Shown one piece after another: positions 11,101-22,686 of a stretch of DNA of 64,000 bases (position 1 is the stretch's first letter; every line of letters begins with the position of its first letter). The translations under genes were made by a program, and so were the position numbers. The notes under the pieces were generated by a model. That model saw only the letters and a program-made list of their open reading frames with translations, ran no database searches and was not told the DNA's origin. Origin of the DNA: Gamsiella multidivaricata (taxonomy: Eukaryota; Mortierellomycota; Mortierellomycetes; Mortierellales; Mortierellaceae); contig NW_026251750.1 in NCBI RefSeq assembly GCF_025024155.1, forward strand, positions 124,001 through 188,000, read 5' to 3'.

Positions 11101-13914
11101 GTATCTCAACTACCACACTGAATCACAATATTAATCTCTTCTCGTACCTGTATTCTTCAAAGGATATGTTTCGACCTGCTCAAGCGCGCCTGTGGTTTAG
11201 AATGTGGACGTTCAAACCTACCCATGTAGATGCTTACGATCAGTCGAAGGCAGAATCTGGACTAGAGTCGTATGGATACGACGCTCTTGACCAATACAGA
11301 GCACCAAAAGAAAGCAGGCATTCGTTCCAAGCATATACTATCTTCCCACTACCTTACTCTGTTCTCTCAGACAATTTCCAAAGTTATCTCTATCTCTCCC
11401 TCTATCTCTCTCACACACACAAATAAGAAAAAAAAAAGACAGGGGTTTTCCTAGGAAATATACATACCAAGAAGGAAATGACAATAACAAATAGGTACGG
11501 GGAGTGCGCGTGAGAGAAGGGCTGATCACAAACACAATAATCGCAACTTTAGGTCGTCGAGAGTCATCAAACTTCCTTTGGAATATGCGCGCCTCACGAG
11601 ATAGGAGAACGAGGTTCGATAGACACAAACATATGAAGAGATAAAATGAGCATGTGCATAGTCTTCGTGTATGCCTCAGCTCAGTACGCAAAGAACTTAT
11701 AGCAAACAGTCGACCAGGACCCCTAGCCTGAATGAGGATTAGAAAAGGAGCAATCGAACTAGCAATGAATGGGATATTACGTAAACCCCCCTACCGCGAG
11801 GAATGTGCTGGAAGTTGTAGTCCGACAACACTAGCCTACAGTGAAGGATTGACAACCACAAGCCGTGTACTAATGCCAGAGAAGTAAACGGTCTCCTGCC
11901 CATTGGTGCATCCGGAGTATATGAGATGCATATTATGGCGCCCATTTCTCGAGCAAGTATATTGATGTTATAAAAATGCAGGAGCTAAATGGAAAAAAAG
12001 TGAATCAAAGGCTCTTCCAGCGTATGAGATATATAGAAGAGAGTGTTAATGAAGTAGGCTTGAAGATTTGAGTGTAGGGATAAAGAAAGCTAATTACTTT
12101 GCAGCTTTGACCTAAGCATGCGAAGTCCAAATAGAGCACAGGCCAGCTCTCATTCTTTTCATTTTACATGATACCTTTTTCCAGAAATGCGTAAAATAAG
12201 GTATTGGTATATCGTCCATGAATGAAAGAAAAAGGATGATGGTATTTAAAGGTATGCCTTGACCATCGGCTGCTACTCAATCACACCTTTTCAAATAGCA
12301 GAATGAATCTGGGATCTCATCCAAATAAGCGGACCTGGGGTGAAGAGCTGAAGGATGGACAATACGAGGGTTGTGGTGACATTCAAAAAATGAAGCGGGA
12401 CAGATTGCGGCATCGCAGAGGGAACCACGCACTGGAAAACAAAAACATGCATGCCACCGCATCCACAAGGAACTGAATGGCGCTTACCTTGCACGGGACA
12501 AAAAGATACGTCGAAGCGACAACGGCGATTGATATCGATGGGAAAGACGTGTAGAATGTGAAAAAGAATGAAGGCTACGAACAACAACAACAATAATAGT
12601 AAAAGAAAAAGAGCAAGATGTGAGGGAAAAGCAGAGATGGATATTCAGACTAAGTGTAACGGCGAATGCAGGGGGGAGAAGAACGATGACAACGACCTTG
12701 CAAAGTTCAGTAGCCCACAGCACACTACGGCACCATATTATAGCACATGTCCAGCAGCGATGGTCGATACTCCGTCATGCCTGGACTGGGCACATGCTCA
12801 GACTGGAAGTCTCCCCTTTCAGTTGCCGGATCAAGTTGAATAGTACACTCATGTCCTGCTTGCTGCGGCTGTGGATACATGATCCCGTCTCCGGTTGGGT
12901 CTGATTTGTCGATTCCAGTCATCTCAAAGAGGCTAGCCCGCAGCTGCTTCTATCCTCTGTTTGCTGTTTGCTGAGTTTGTATCCATCTATCCCCGGCCAA
13001 GCAAACTAGGCACGAGTCGCCATCTTGGCCAATCCTGGTTGCCGACCCGGTTCTCGGGAGGAAAGCTGATTCACCAAGAAAAAAAAAAGTATGCACCACT
13101 CCAAACAGTGCACCGGTCTTAGACCGGGCCAATCATATCTAAACCAAAGTACGCGTTGCTTTTAAAAACTCAAACGTTATTACTACACAATCTATGTGCG
13201 GTGGGAAACTAGCGCCAATGACCAAATGCTGACATCGTCCATGGAGTGTCCTTTAAAAGGCCAGTGCGTAAACAAACTACGATGAAGTGCCACAAGGATA
13301 CATGGCAACGCTTGACTACAGGATGTTCGAGAAGGACACTCCTTAGGCGCTGTTGAGCTTGATCGATGCTGCAGCCAGGAATGTTAAAGTCCTTTGGAGG
13401 TATAACAACAATAGGTCCTTCCATTACCCCTGACCCCACAATCCCATATCGCGAGATTCTATTTCGAGATCGTCTATACCCCCAAAAAGATCGATGGTCA
13501 ATAAGACAGAGATGCCAATTAGAAAAAATGCACGTACATGCCAAATGAGCCTTCCGTACGTGAGCTACATCAATTGGCCAATGAGAACGAGCCAGGGAAG
13601 CAACCGCCTGGATAGACGTGGACGCTGGAGAGAAGCCCAGAGGAGTTAAAAGAAGAAACTGTCTGAAGGGATTCTCATCATCAGCATCATCCCAGCGCTG
13701 TTCTCCACCTTCATCGTTTTCTCGCTCCACTCCACCTCATTCCTGATCTCAAAACATAGCCCTGATCTGTTTCTGCTCGTTGTAACTAAGCAGTTACCTA
13801 TTCATAAATCAACTACGCTCACTTTTGCCGTCGCCGCGCAGAAGCAGTAACCATTCTTCTTCCCTATCTTCTGCCTTACTTCCCTCTGCTGTGGTAGCCT
13901 ACACAAAACACATA
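8198..13914. other. Long divergent intergenic region, no supported gene
   Basis: The largest gap in the window, 5.7 kb between the divergent phosphodiesterase and LHS1 genes. Reading frames here are short, lack recognisable domains and show no convincing splice chains. The longest one (9598-10227, minus) owes much of its length to a GAT-type microsatellite. A 65-codon frame at 12725-12922 (minus) and a 173-codon frame at 13209-13730 (minus) are possible but unsupported. There are scattered homopolymer tracts. It may hold promoters and UTRs, a noncoding transcript or fast-evolving small genes; I cannot decide. Confidence 0.5.
13578..13596 (+). promoter_or_regulatory. ERSE-like element upstream of LHS1
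   Basis: CCAAT, nine bases, then CCAGG, against the animal ER stress response element CCAAT-N9-CCACG (one mismatch). It lies 319 bp upstream of the start codon of an ER chaperone gene, where such a site would make sense. A single near-match can occur by chance, and fungal unfolded-protein-response sites differ between lineages. Confidence 0.25.
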
Positions 13915-16900
13915 ATGGTCCAAACGAAACAGTCAAAGGTCAAGAAGCGATCGCTGCTGACACTCGGCGCAGTCGCGGCCCTGGCTACCCTGTGCCTGGA
14001 TACGACGCCCGTCGATGCGGCCGTCATATCCATTGATTACGGTACTGACTGGTTTAAGGTCGCGCTGGTTAAACCCGGTATTCCTCTCGACATCGTCCTC
14101 AATGCCGAATCCAAGCGCAAGACTCAATCTGCCATCACGATCCGTGGCAACGACCGCGCGTTTGGATCCGAGGCCCTCAGCTTGGTACGACCTGTCTACT
14201 AAACACATCCCGCAGATCTTGGAGGAGCCACTTGCTGATTTTGTGTCAATTGCTTTCTTATAGGCCACTCGATTCCCACAAGACTCGTTTATTGGATTGA
14301 AGAGAATCCTGGGTCGTGGTTATGATGATGATCACTGCGTCGAATATCGCAACACCTTCACCAACAACATGATCCAGGATCAGGTTCGTGGAACCGCGGG
14401 ATTTGAAACGACAGCTGGAGTCAAATACACGGTTGAGGAATTGGTTGCCATGCAGTTTGCTCTCGCCAAGCAGCAGGCCGAGGAGACTGCTGGAGAGATC
14501 GTCAGGGATGTTGTCATTACTGTAGGTTCTCAATTGCTTGCAGAAACCCAAGGCAATATGAACATCTTCCAGCCAACAGGAAATGTAGGAACGGTGGAAA
14601 TATTCTAAACTCAGCATTGCTTTCTTTGTCCTACTCATAGGTTCCTCCATATTTCAGCCAGTTTGAGCGCCAGGCTGTGCTTGACTCCGCCGAGCTAGCT
14701 GGACTGCACGTTCTCTCCCTGATCAACGATGAGTCTGCAGGTAAAGCAATAGGGTCATGTCGCAAAGTCCATATACATATTCAAGTCTACCATGGTTTTA
14801 GAACAAATCAAGCTAATCCTCGCATGTATTTTCACCCATCGATATATAGTCGCTCTCAACTACGCTACCAGTAGGACCTTCCCTACGGAGCAATGTCACA
14901 TCTTTTACGACATGGGCGCAGGAAGTACGGTTGCCAGCTTGGCCTGTTTCCAGGACTTGACTGTCAAGGACGTGGGCAAGTTTAACAAGACAGTGCAGCA
15001 GGTGGAGATCAAGGCTGTGGGCTACGACCGCACCCTCGGTGGACATGACATTGATGTTCGCCTGCAAAAGTTCTTGGCCGACAAATTCCAAGAGCAGAAG
15101 GGATCCAAACTCAGCACACTCGTCATCCAGAATGAGCGCGCTATGGCCAAGCTTCTTAAGGAGGCCAACAGAGTCAAGCAAATCTTAAGTGCTAACATTG
15201 AGACCATGGCTTCGGTGAGTGGTCACTTATACTTGTTAACAAATCACCGATGACCAAACACTATACGCAGACGACTAACCAAGTTGCTCGTTTTCGGTTC
15301 AGGTCGAGAACTTGATGGAAGAGAATGACTTCAAGATCAAGGTCACTCGTGCTGAATTGGAAGACTTGTCCAAGGATCTCTTTGTTCGTGTCCGTGGACC
15401 CATCGATGCTGCCTTGGCAGATGCCAACATGAAGCTATCCGATATCCAATCGCTCGTGCTGGTGGGAGGTGGTGTTCGTGTTCCAGCTGTTCAGTCCAAT
15501 TTGGCTGCTGTTGTTGGCGAGGAGAAGATTGCGAAGAATGTCAACGGAGACGAGGCGGCGGTCATGGGCGCCGTATTCCGTGCTGCCAGCTTGAGCAGAC
15601 AATTCAAGGTGAAGGAAGTCCGTCTTAAGGATATCTCGCTTCTCCCGGTTGAAGTCAAGTACACAGGAGAGGCCAAGGATACTGTCACACCCGGAAAGCC
15701 CTTCGTGACCCCTATCTTTGCCCCAAGGTCCGTCCTGGGAACGCGCAAGATCATGAGCTTTAAGCGCGTGACAGATTTCGGATTCGATCTGGAGTATGGC
15801 CAAGTCTCGGAGGCACATGAGGGAGAGCTCCGTGAGAAGCAGATTGCACACATTTCATTGTCGGGATTGACGGACGCCATCAACAAGTTCAAAGATGTCA
15901 GCGTCGCGACTCCCAAGGTCAAGGTCACGATTGAGCTCTCGGACTCTGGTGTGTTGAGCGTCCAGGAGGCGATTGCGACCATTGAGACGGACGGCACCAA
16001 GAAGGCGACTTTGGCCGACAAGGTCAAATCGTTCTTTGGCGGAAACGACAAGAACGAGGATGTCAAGGATGCTGAGCCCAAAAAGAACGATGGGGAGCAG
16101 GAGAATAGCGGCGAAACCAAAGAGCAGGACAAGGACGAGCCTGCTGGAGAGAAGAGCAAAGATAACAAGACTGAGCAAAGCAACAACAGTACCGAGGTTC
16201 CCGGTAAGAACGAAACCGTGCCAACAACCCAGACGGAAAAGGTGGTGTTGAAGGTCCATACTGAATACAAGGGCATCGTACCGTTGACCACATCGAGTAA
16301 GAAGGAGTCCTTGAGCAAGATTCAGAAGCTGGATGCCCTGGATGTAGCAAAGCGCGCACGTGAGGAGGCTAGGAATTCACTCGAGTCCTTCTTGTATCTC
16401 GGGCGTGATTTGTTGTACAGGGATGAGGTTATTGAGGTGTCAACAGAGGAGGAGCGTGAGAAGTTGTCTGAGAGCCTGTCGACGGTTTCTGAGTGGTTGG
16501 ACGATAACGAAGATGCGGACACGGTCGAGTTTCAGACACGTCTGAAGGATCTGCGCAAGTTGGAGCGTCCCATCTCGGTCCGCGCCGCTGAGCGCATCTC
16601 GAGACCCAAGGCATTTGCGTCTCTCAATTCATCTGTAACGATGGCCCGATCTGTTGGTGAGCGCTTGTTGACAGGGGAGGGTGCGTTCCATGAACCCGAG
16701 GATGTTCAGAGGCTGTTTGATGCGTGCGATGACGTGTTAGCATGGATCAAGGAGAAGGAGACCGAGCAAGCTGCGTTGCCGTTGTGGAAGGACGGTGTTG
16801 TGACAACGCGCGAGATCGAGCAGCGTGGCAACACTGTGGAGCGAGAGATGCACCGGTTGATGAGCAAGAAGAAGCCAAAGGTTACGAAGAAGAAGGAGGA

Positions 16901-17084
16901 GAGCACTAACTCGACAGAGAAGGCGACGGAAAAAGAGAAAAAGGATGAGAAGGAAGCTAGTGAAGAGAGCAATCCGTTGGAGGACGGGCCTCAGAAGGAG
17001 GGAGAAACAGCTGCGCCCGAGAAGGCAGAGGAGCGAAGCGAACCTGTTGTCGAGCCCGTGAAGCACCAGAAGGACGAGCTTTAG
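13915..17084 (+). CDS. LHS1: ER lumenal Hsp70-family chaperone, GRP170/Lhs1 class
   Basis: Acts in the ER lumen as a large Hsp70-like chaperone and as nucleotide exchange factor for BiP/Kar2 during import and folding. Exons are 13915-14184, 14264-14521, 14641-14740, 14850-15214 and 15303-17084, giving 924 residues, right for the class. The start at 13915 is the first ATG in frame and opens a basic, then hydrophobic signal peptide ending near VDAA. The actin-like ATPase domain follows: ISIDYGTDW (phosphate 1), [17 protein letters not shown] (phosphate 2) and [12 protein letters not shown] degenerate substrate-binding region comes next, with an acidic Lys/Glu/Asn-rich loop of about 80 residues typical of GRP170, then a helical C-terminal domain. 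The last four residues are KDEL, a direct ER-retrieval signal. The donor GTACGA of intron 1 is atypical but restores frame and family sequence. Confidence 0.95.
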
Positions 17085-17348
17085 ATTAGCTAGCTTATTG
17101 TCGCACATTCACTTCGTTTAGCACCCTATATTAAACACTAGATCAGAAACCAACAACATAAAAGCTTTACCCCACAATCTGTTGTGAAACGAGCAATTGA
17201 GTTCGAGGATGCACCCTTAAGCTAATCAGGGAGCGAGTGCAGAGAAGAGAGGAGAAAGTCCAGAGAGTTTCTCATTCGACCTTGCCATCATCCTCAGCAC
17301 ACAAACTTACTCCGCCCAACGTTCTTTGTTTCCCCTTTTCTTACAAAA

Positions 17349-19096
17349 ATGGTCTGGTCTCCTGCCGACTTGCTCTGGTCATTGACTGACCGAGCATCCC
17401 TGACGGTGTTCGAGTCCATCTGTGCGAACCTGTTCTTGGTCCTCATTGCCTCGTTTGGCGTCACACCCGTGTATAACCTGATCAAGGGTAACCAGTTCCA
17501 GGTTAAGGGCAAGGTATAGATTACATTATCTATCAACGCGTTGAGATTGAAGTTCAACTGAGGCTGATTTATCATGGTATTGGACCTAAACAGGTTTTCT
17601 TTTTGCTCAATCTTCGGTTAGCATGTGTACGTGACAGGAAGCGTGGGACTCGGTAGAGCGATCGCGATCGAGTTGGCGAAGCAGGGTGCGCATGTTACGA
17701 TTGTCGCACGTAAGGAAGCCCCTCTCAAAGAGACCTTTGAACTCATGAAGGTACGCTGAACCCTCTTTTATTTGTCAAGAGCGCGGTATCACCGCTGGGA
17801 ACGAATATCTAACACAATTTACATTTTCCCTCAACTGCCTTTGTCTGTTGCAACAAACCTGTCCAAAAAAAAAAAAAAAAAAAAAAAAGCAAGCAGCCGC
17901 GACCCGAAAGGACAAGGATAGGGAAATGACCGGTGCGCCTCAAAAGTTCCATTGGATCAGTGCAGACCTGACAGATCGTGAGCAAGCAATCCGGGCCCTC
18001 GACGAGGCCTCGATCCAGGGAGGCTCGGGTTCGGGTGTTCCGGATATCATCGTCGCCTGTGCGGGCACCTCGATCCCAAAGCTCTTTGTCGAAGCAACGA
18101 TCGGCGAGTTTGAGATGCAGATGAAGCTGAATTACTTTGGGACGCTTTACACTATCCATGTAAGCTTTTTCTTTTTCATTTTCATTTTCATTTTCATTTT
18201 CATTTTTTTTTTTTTTTTTTTTTTTTGTTCTGCACAAAAGCTAATGTACCGACGATTCAATATTCCATAGGAAGCCACAAAGCGCATGGTTGAGACGGGA
18301 AAGAAGGGCAAGATTGTGATGACGGCCTCGACGATGGGTCTGATCGGCTTTGCAGGATACAGCAGCTATGCTCCCACAAAGTATGCCCTCCGCGGTCTGG
18401 CCGAGTGTCTCCGTAACGAGTTCTTGATGTACGGCATCGGCGTCCATATCTACTATCCTGGAACTATGTTCACTCCAGGATTTGAAAACGAGGTATTTTT
18501 TTTTATATATAGACTCTTTTTTCATGCAGATCTACAATGGTTCCATTGGAAACGTAGGGTTGCTGATGCTCGCTTACTACCTTTGCTTTGGGTGTAGAAT
18601 TTGACGAAGCCTTTGGTGACAAGGGAGATCGAGGGAAGTACGGGTCTGACTCCGGAAGAGGCCGCCAAGGGCATGTTTGCTGGTAGGTCATACTCCTTCG
18701 TGGAACACTCGTTTCTATTGATTTCAGGAGTGCTATGTATGGTTTTGGGAACGATTGTCTCTAAAAAAAGGAATAATAATAATAATAATAATGCTACTGT
18801 AGGTCTCCGCAAGGGAAACTTTGCTGTCACGACCGACTTTGACACCAACTTTTTGCGTGTTGCTGCCAGGGGCGTGACTCCTATGGCCAATATTGGCCTG
18901 GACTATGTCTTGGGCTTGGTTGCACCTGTAAGTAACCGCTTATATGTATATCCGTACAGCAGGTTTGTTTTATTATATTGAAAACTAATCGACATGTCTA
19001 TTATTTGATGAATAGTTTGGCGCGACGCAGTTCCTGTGGGAGACCAACTATAAGGTCAAGAACTTTGGCAAGAAGATGCTCAAGAAAGAGCTCTAA
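17349..19096 (+). CDS. TSC10: 3-ketodihydrosphingosine reductase
   Basis: Reduces 3-ketosphinganine to dihydrosphingosine with NADPH, the second step of sphingolipid synthesis, on the cytosolic face of the ER. Seven exons: 17349-17513, 17622-17750, 17890-18159, 18271-18492, 18598-18682, 18803-18927 and 19016-19096 (358 residues). An N-terminal membrane helix (about residues 18-40) precedes KGKHVYVTG, the KDSR version of the short-chain dehydrogenase start. The catalytic core is present: ASTMG (Ser), YSSYAPTKYALRG (Tyr-x3-Lys) and YYPGTMFTPGFENE, followed by a C-terminal hydrophobic stretch and Lys-rich end. One oddity: the glycine loop reads TGSVGLG, one residue shorter than TGxxxGxG. Intron 2 ends in an unusual AAG acceptor immediately after a 24-base A run. 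Assignment by family is firm. Confidence 0.93.
17865..17888 (+). repeat. Poly(A) run at an intron end
   Basis: Twenty-four consecutive A lie directly before the inferred AAG acceptor of TSC10 intron 2, displacing the pyrimidine tract about 25 bases upstream. Confidence 0.9.
18173..18226 (+). repeat. TTTTCA repeat followed by poly(T) in TSC10 intron 3
   Basis: Five perfect TTTTCA units (18173-18202) run into 24 T (18203-18226), all inside the intron between exons 3 and 4. Confidence 0.9.
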
Positions 19097-19726
19097 TAGA
19101 TCTCGCTTTCTCCTTTCATTTCCACACTTACAACACTTGGTTTTACTAATAAATTCTGTACTTCAAAGCATTTCACGAGTGAACCCATGCGATCTGATCA
19201 ATGCGGAGCAAATTCAAAAATGGAAAGAATGTGTGAAAAGCTGCAATACTGCCGTCTAGACGATTCGCAAGTGCCTTGTCGCGGTCATGGCCCTGTGTGC
19301 AGTCACCAGCACAAAACGTGCTCTCTTTTAATCTTGGCAAGTAATAAAAACCAAAAGGCTTTTGTTAACGACACAGATCATCACAAAGGCGGGGAACTCT
19401 TTGAACGATCCATGCATGTTGCCGTCAAGAAAAAATAAATAAGGAATACCATTTCCAACAAACCAGTCTGCTTCATAGTGTAGGTATGAACACACAATGT
19501 TATTATGATTTGATAATGTTGATGATGACAGGCTGCAGTTTACCCCTTCCCTCTTATCCATCGTGGCCAACTTTCCTTCAGGCTCGAACCAGTTTTATCT
19601 GTTCGCTTGTTTCTGGTTTTCGCTTCGTTTTTCCTCTCGTGCTAAATAACACCTCGGATCCACAGCAAAAAGACAAAGGAGATCGAAATAGATAAAAAAA
19701 AAGAAAGGAAACATGAAATGCGCTTT
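19097..19726. other. Convergent intergenic region
   Basis: About 630 bp between the 3' ends of TSC10 and the CK2 beta gene. It contains the TSC10 poly(A) signal and presumably both 3' UTRs. No gene recognised. Confidence 0.6.
19148..19153 (+). terminator. Poly(A) signal of TSC10
   Basis: AATAAA 52 bases after the TSC10 stop codon, on the coding strand. Confidence 0.55.
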
Positions 19727-21224
19727 CTACTTTGAGTCGTCTTCGTCATGGTCGTTTGCGTCCTTGATCAGCCTTCCATTCGCATCCAACAAGTTGGGGT
19801 CCTGCTTGTTTCTGAGCCATTGCATGCGTGGTCCACAGCGACTATACTCTGAAATCTTGAATCCATAGATTGCTGGCGTGTAGATCTTGTTGAGGACATT
19901 CGGCTGGAGCTCTGGGTAGATATGGAACAGCATGTGGGCGAACGTCGTTCCGAAATATGCGCCTACAAAGCCAATTATTTCGTGATTGATAAAGGGGTTA
20001 AATAGCTACACCAAGGATGATTCGTGCCCAAAAAAAATAAAAATAAAAAAGCGATGTAAACATACCATCGAGGTTATGATATCTTGAGCTGGGCGGTGAA
20101 TAGATATCCTGGCAATTGGGACAGTACAGCTTTACAGTTTCCACACCGGGAAGATCGTATCGTCCACATGGCACTACATTTGTTGACTGGCAGTAGGTTC
20201 GAGGGCAGCTTCCAAAATGTCCAGCCTGGTATTTATCAGCCTAGAACAATCGGTTCAAATTCATGAAAAAAGACCGTGCGTTAGTGTTAAGTAAGTGATC
20301 GTTTTCCCCGAGCAAGCAAGATGGTCCGCAGCACCTCTTCTCTATTGAAGAGGCACTCGCCATCATCGTCGTCCTCATCATCCAGAGGGCAAGCCTTTTG
20401 AGACCGAGTTGCGTGTTTGGCATTACCATCTGTTGTAGCCCCTGCCGTGTCACAATGAAGCGTTGGTGAATAAGACCATAAAGCTGTTCCGCCGACGCCT
20501 CCACGATTGATACATCCGGCACCTTCGTGCTATCCTCCTCTGTTTAATTGATGGCGGCAGCAAAACCAGCGAAAGTACAGACGTCTGTTAGATAAGTGAT
20601 TTGACATCAGACATGCACGTGGAATAGAGACTGCAAGATCGGGTCCTACCAGGCTCCAGGTCCAGAATCATCTCCAGTGCCTCCTTGTAGAAAGGAACGA
20701 TTGAGTTCAGTCCTGTCAGATTGAAGTCATCCTCTACAAACTCGTCTGCAACCTCAGCAAAATACTGGTGTCCTCCGAGTGAGCAAAACCACGCGATCCA
20801 GGGCATTGATTCAGTCCCAGTTTCATTAGAGACGTCGGATCCTATGAGTCGTATGAAAAGAATGATGAGTTCGTTGGTGCTCTCAAGCATTAGAGACATT
20901 TACTCGGAAGTCATTTGTCTCCTTTGGTTGATTCATATTCTAGGCTCAAAGGCAGGTGTCCGCTCATCCTCATCGAACAAAAGACCATCGAGAACCCTGC
21001 AGCCTCTGGAATGTGCCTGCAGGTCTTATGGGATGGAACAAAAGGTGAGACGAGTTGGTGAGATGAGCCTTACCATAGTACTCGTCGCCAGCATACTCTC
21101 CCTGAAGCTGCTCTTCCTCCTCCTCTTCCTCCTCCTCCTCTTCTTGGTGAACCTCGTCTGCAGCACGCATATCCCGGACCTGCTGTTGATGATGCTGCTG
21201 CTGGTGAAGGTCGTGCGCTGACAT
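19727..21224 (-). CDS. CKB: Casein kinase 2 regulatory (beta) subunit
   Basis: Forms the dimeric core of the CK2 tetramer and steers the catalytic subunits to substrates. Exons are 21224-21074, 20841-20650, 20539-20427, 20240-20066 and 19962-19727 (288 residues). An N-terminal Gln/His stretch and an uninterrupted run of 11 Glu precede the conserved domain: WIAWFCSLGGHQYFAEV, FNLTGLNSIVPFYKEALEMI, then DLEPEEDSTKVPD across an intron, then EQLYGLIHQRFIVTRQGLQQM. The zinc ribbon follows with Cys pairs in FGSCPRTYC and VKLYCPNC, then the dimer segment TTFAHMLFHIYPE and a C-terminal acidic tail. The ATG at 21224 is the only good start. Whether it matches yeast Ckb1 or Ckb2 is unclear. Confidence 0.95.
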
Positions 21225-22686
21225 AACTGGCTGGACTCTGAGTGGTATGATGGAAACGAAGGGAAAACGGGCTGTGTCTCCTCGAGGACAGATGAAAGGG
21301 GAGGGAAAAAGAGAAAGGAAGTGGATGGATTGGATGGATGTAGGGGGACAATCAAACGGTGCCTTGATTGAGAGTGTGGAATTGGTGAGCTTTTTTTTTT
21401 TGTGTGTATTGAGTGAAAAAAAAAGAGTCCGATAGACTATGTTATGGTCGAATGTAAGCGCTGCGCGGTGATATTACACTTTTGTTGACAAACAAATACA
21501 AAAGCAAAAGAAGAGGCGAGGGAGACTGGTGTCATCAAGTCAGCTCCTAGCTTGGAAGAAAGGTGTAGCTGGAGCTGGAGAAAGAGAGGGGGTAGAAGTA
21601 GGGGCGGGCGAGGGCTGATGGTCGTCTGTTGCAGCAGCGTGCTCAGCCTGCCTTGACCTCTCTCTCTCCGCAAATCGAACCAGCCAATCAAACAAAAACA
21701 CTGCAGTGACGTATAAATCTACCACAGTGGAGGGATTATGTTCATGCCACTCTGAATAGGGCTGTGTGATACAGGCCTACATGTCCAGCGTCGTATTCGT
21801 GGCGGGTTGCACTCGTTGTATAAGGTCCTGTTGAAAGCATGGGACTTCACGATCTCAGCCTTACACTCGACACATGTTGACTTCAATACATCCACGGAGT
21901 GTCTTGAGCAAAGATCGATACCAGGATTCATCTCAAAAAGGCGCGACTGGAAGAAAAGCAGCTGAACGGACCGAGTTCTTCGGGCGTTGAAGCGTGCTTG
22001 GCTAACGCCTCGCAGAGCAGGCGGCTGTAATCCACAGTGCCGATCACCGCCGCTTTCCAATCCGGCATGCAGAGCGCATACGGGAAAACCTCATGCCACT
22101 TAGATTGAGAGGATTGTCGTTGATACGGATGGTGCTCAGATCTGACATTTGCCTCCAGGTACAGCCTCTTGACACGATCGCATCTAAAACGAGCTCTTCC
22201 AGTGCGATCAAATATCGCGGAGACATATCCATATTCCCAGCTCCTGAGTCCAGCGCATGGCTCGGGGGATGACGAAGGAAGTCCGGATTCAGTATCCATA
22301 GCATGAAGACGAATCGAAGGAGATATCTAGCTCAGGAGCCGCTACTTTGACAATGACGACTTAAAACCGAGCACTTGTCTCGAAGACCCTGTCTAATTGA
22401 CGTATTCGAGACCCGCATTCTCTCCCTTCGGTCGTGCATTTTGATGTACTCACCGATATTCGCTAAGGACTGTCCTGTGAAGGCGCGCCCATCCTGAGTT
22501 GCGGTGCTTTTCCCAGACAGGTGAGATCGCGTCAGATATGAAGGACAGCAATGTAGCACCGAATTCGCTGAAATAGCACAGCCCCCTTTTTGTGACTTTG
22601 TTATGCTCGCTTTTTTTTTTTTTTTTTTGCCCCTCCTTCTGCAACTCTCTTACGCTCTTCACGTCCCTCATTCCACACCAACAGTA
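21225..22686. other. Divergent promoter region between CK2 beta and FAP7
   Basis: About 1.5 kb. The ends should hold the two promoters; a T run at 22611-22628 lies just before the FAP7 start. The middle holds a possible decayed gene, listed separately. Confidence 0.5.
21719..22304 (-). pseudogene. Possible decayed gene fragment, unidentified
   Basis: All three minus-strand frames have overlapping open stretches. The most protein-like is 22299-21928 (LRSWEYGYVSAIFDRTGRAR, later KWHEVFPYALCMPDWKAA). Around 21940-21970 the open frame shifts to one containing STCVECKAEI and a CNPPRIRRW segment. I recognise no family. Shifting open frames next to each other suggest a gene that has taken frameshifts, but chance cannot be excluded. 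Confidence 0.25.

Noticed and set aside
12568..12922. Open frames on both strands with AAC/GTT repeats and a 65-codon Pro/Gln-containing frame
   Set aside because: Too short, no domain, and no splice chain linking them to other exons.
13825..13914. Longer LHS1 N-terminus reading in frame from 13825
   Set aside because: Position 13825 is TTG, not ATG, and the extension would precede a good signal peptide that starts at the ATG at 13915.
15491..16318. Long open frame antisense to LHS1 exon 5
   Set aside because: Mirror of a conserved coding exon; the sense strand carries the Hsp70 motifs and the KDEL end.
22603..22686. Upstream in-frame ATG for FAP7
   Set aside because: It would encode a poly-Phe stretch from a T run; the conserved protein begins after 22687.
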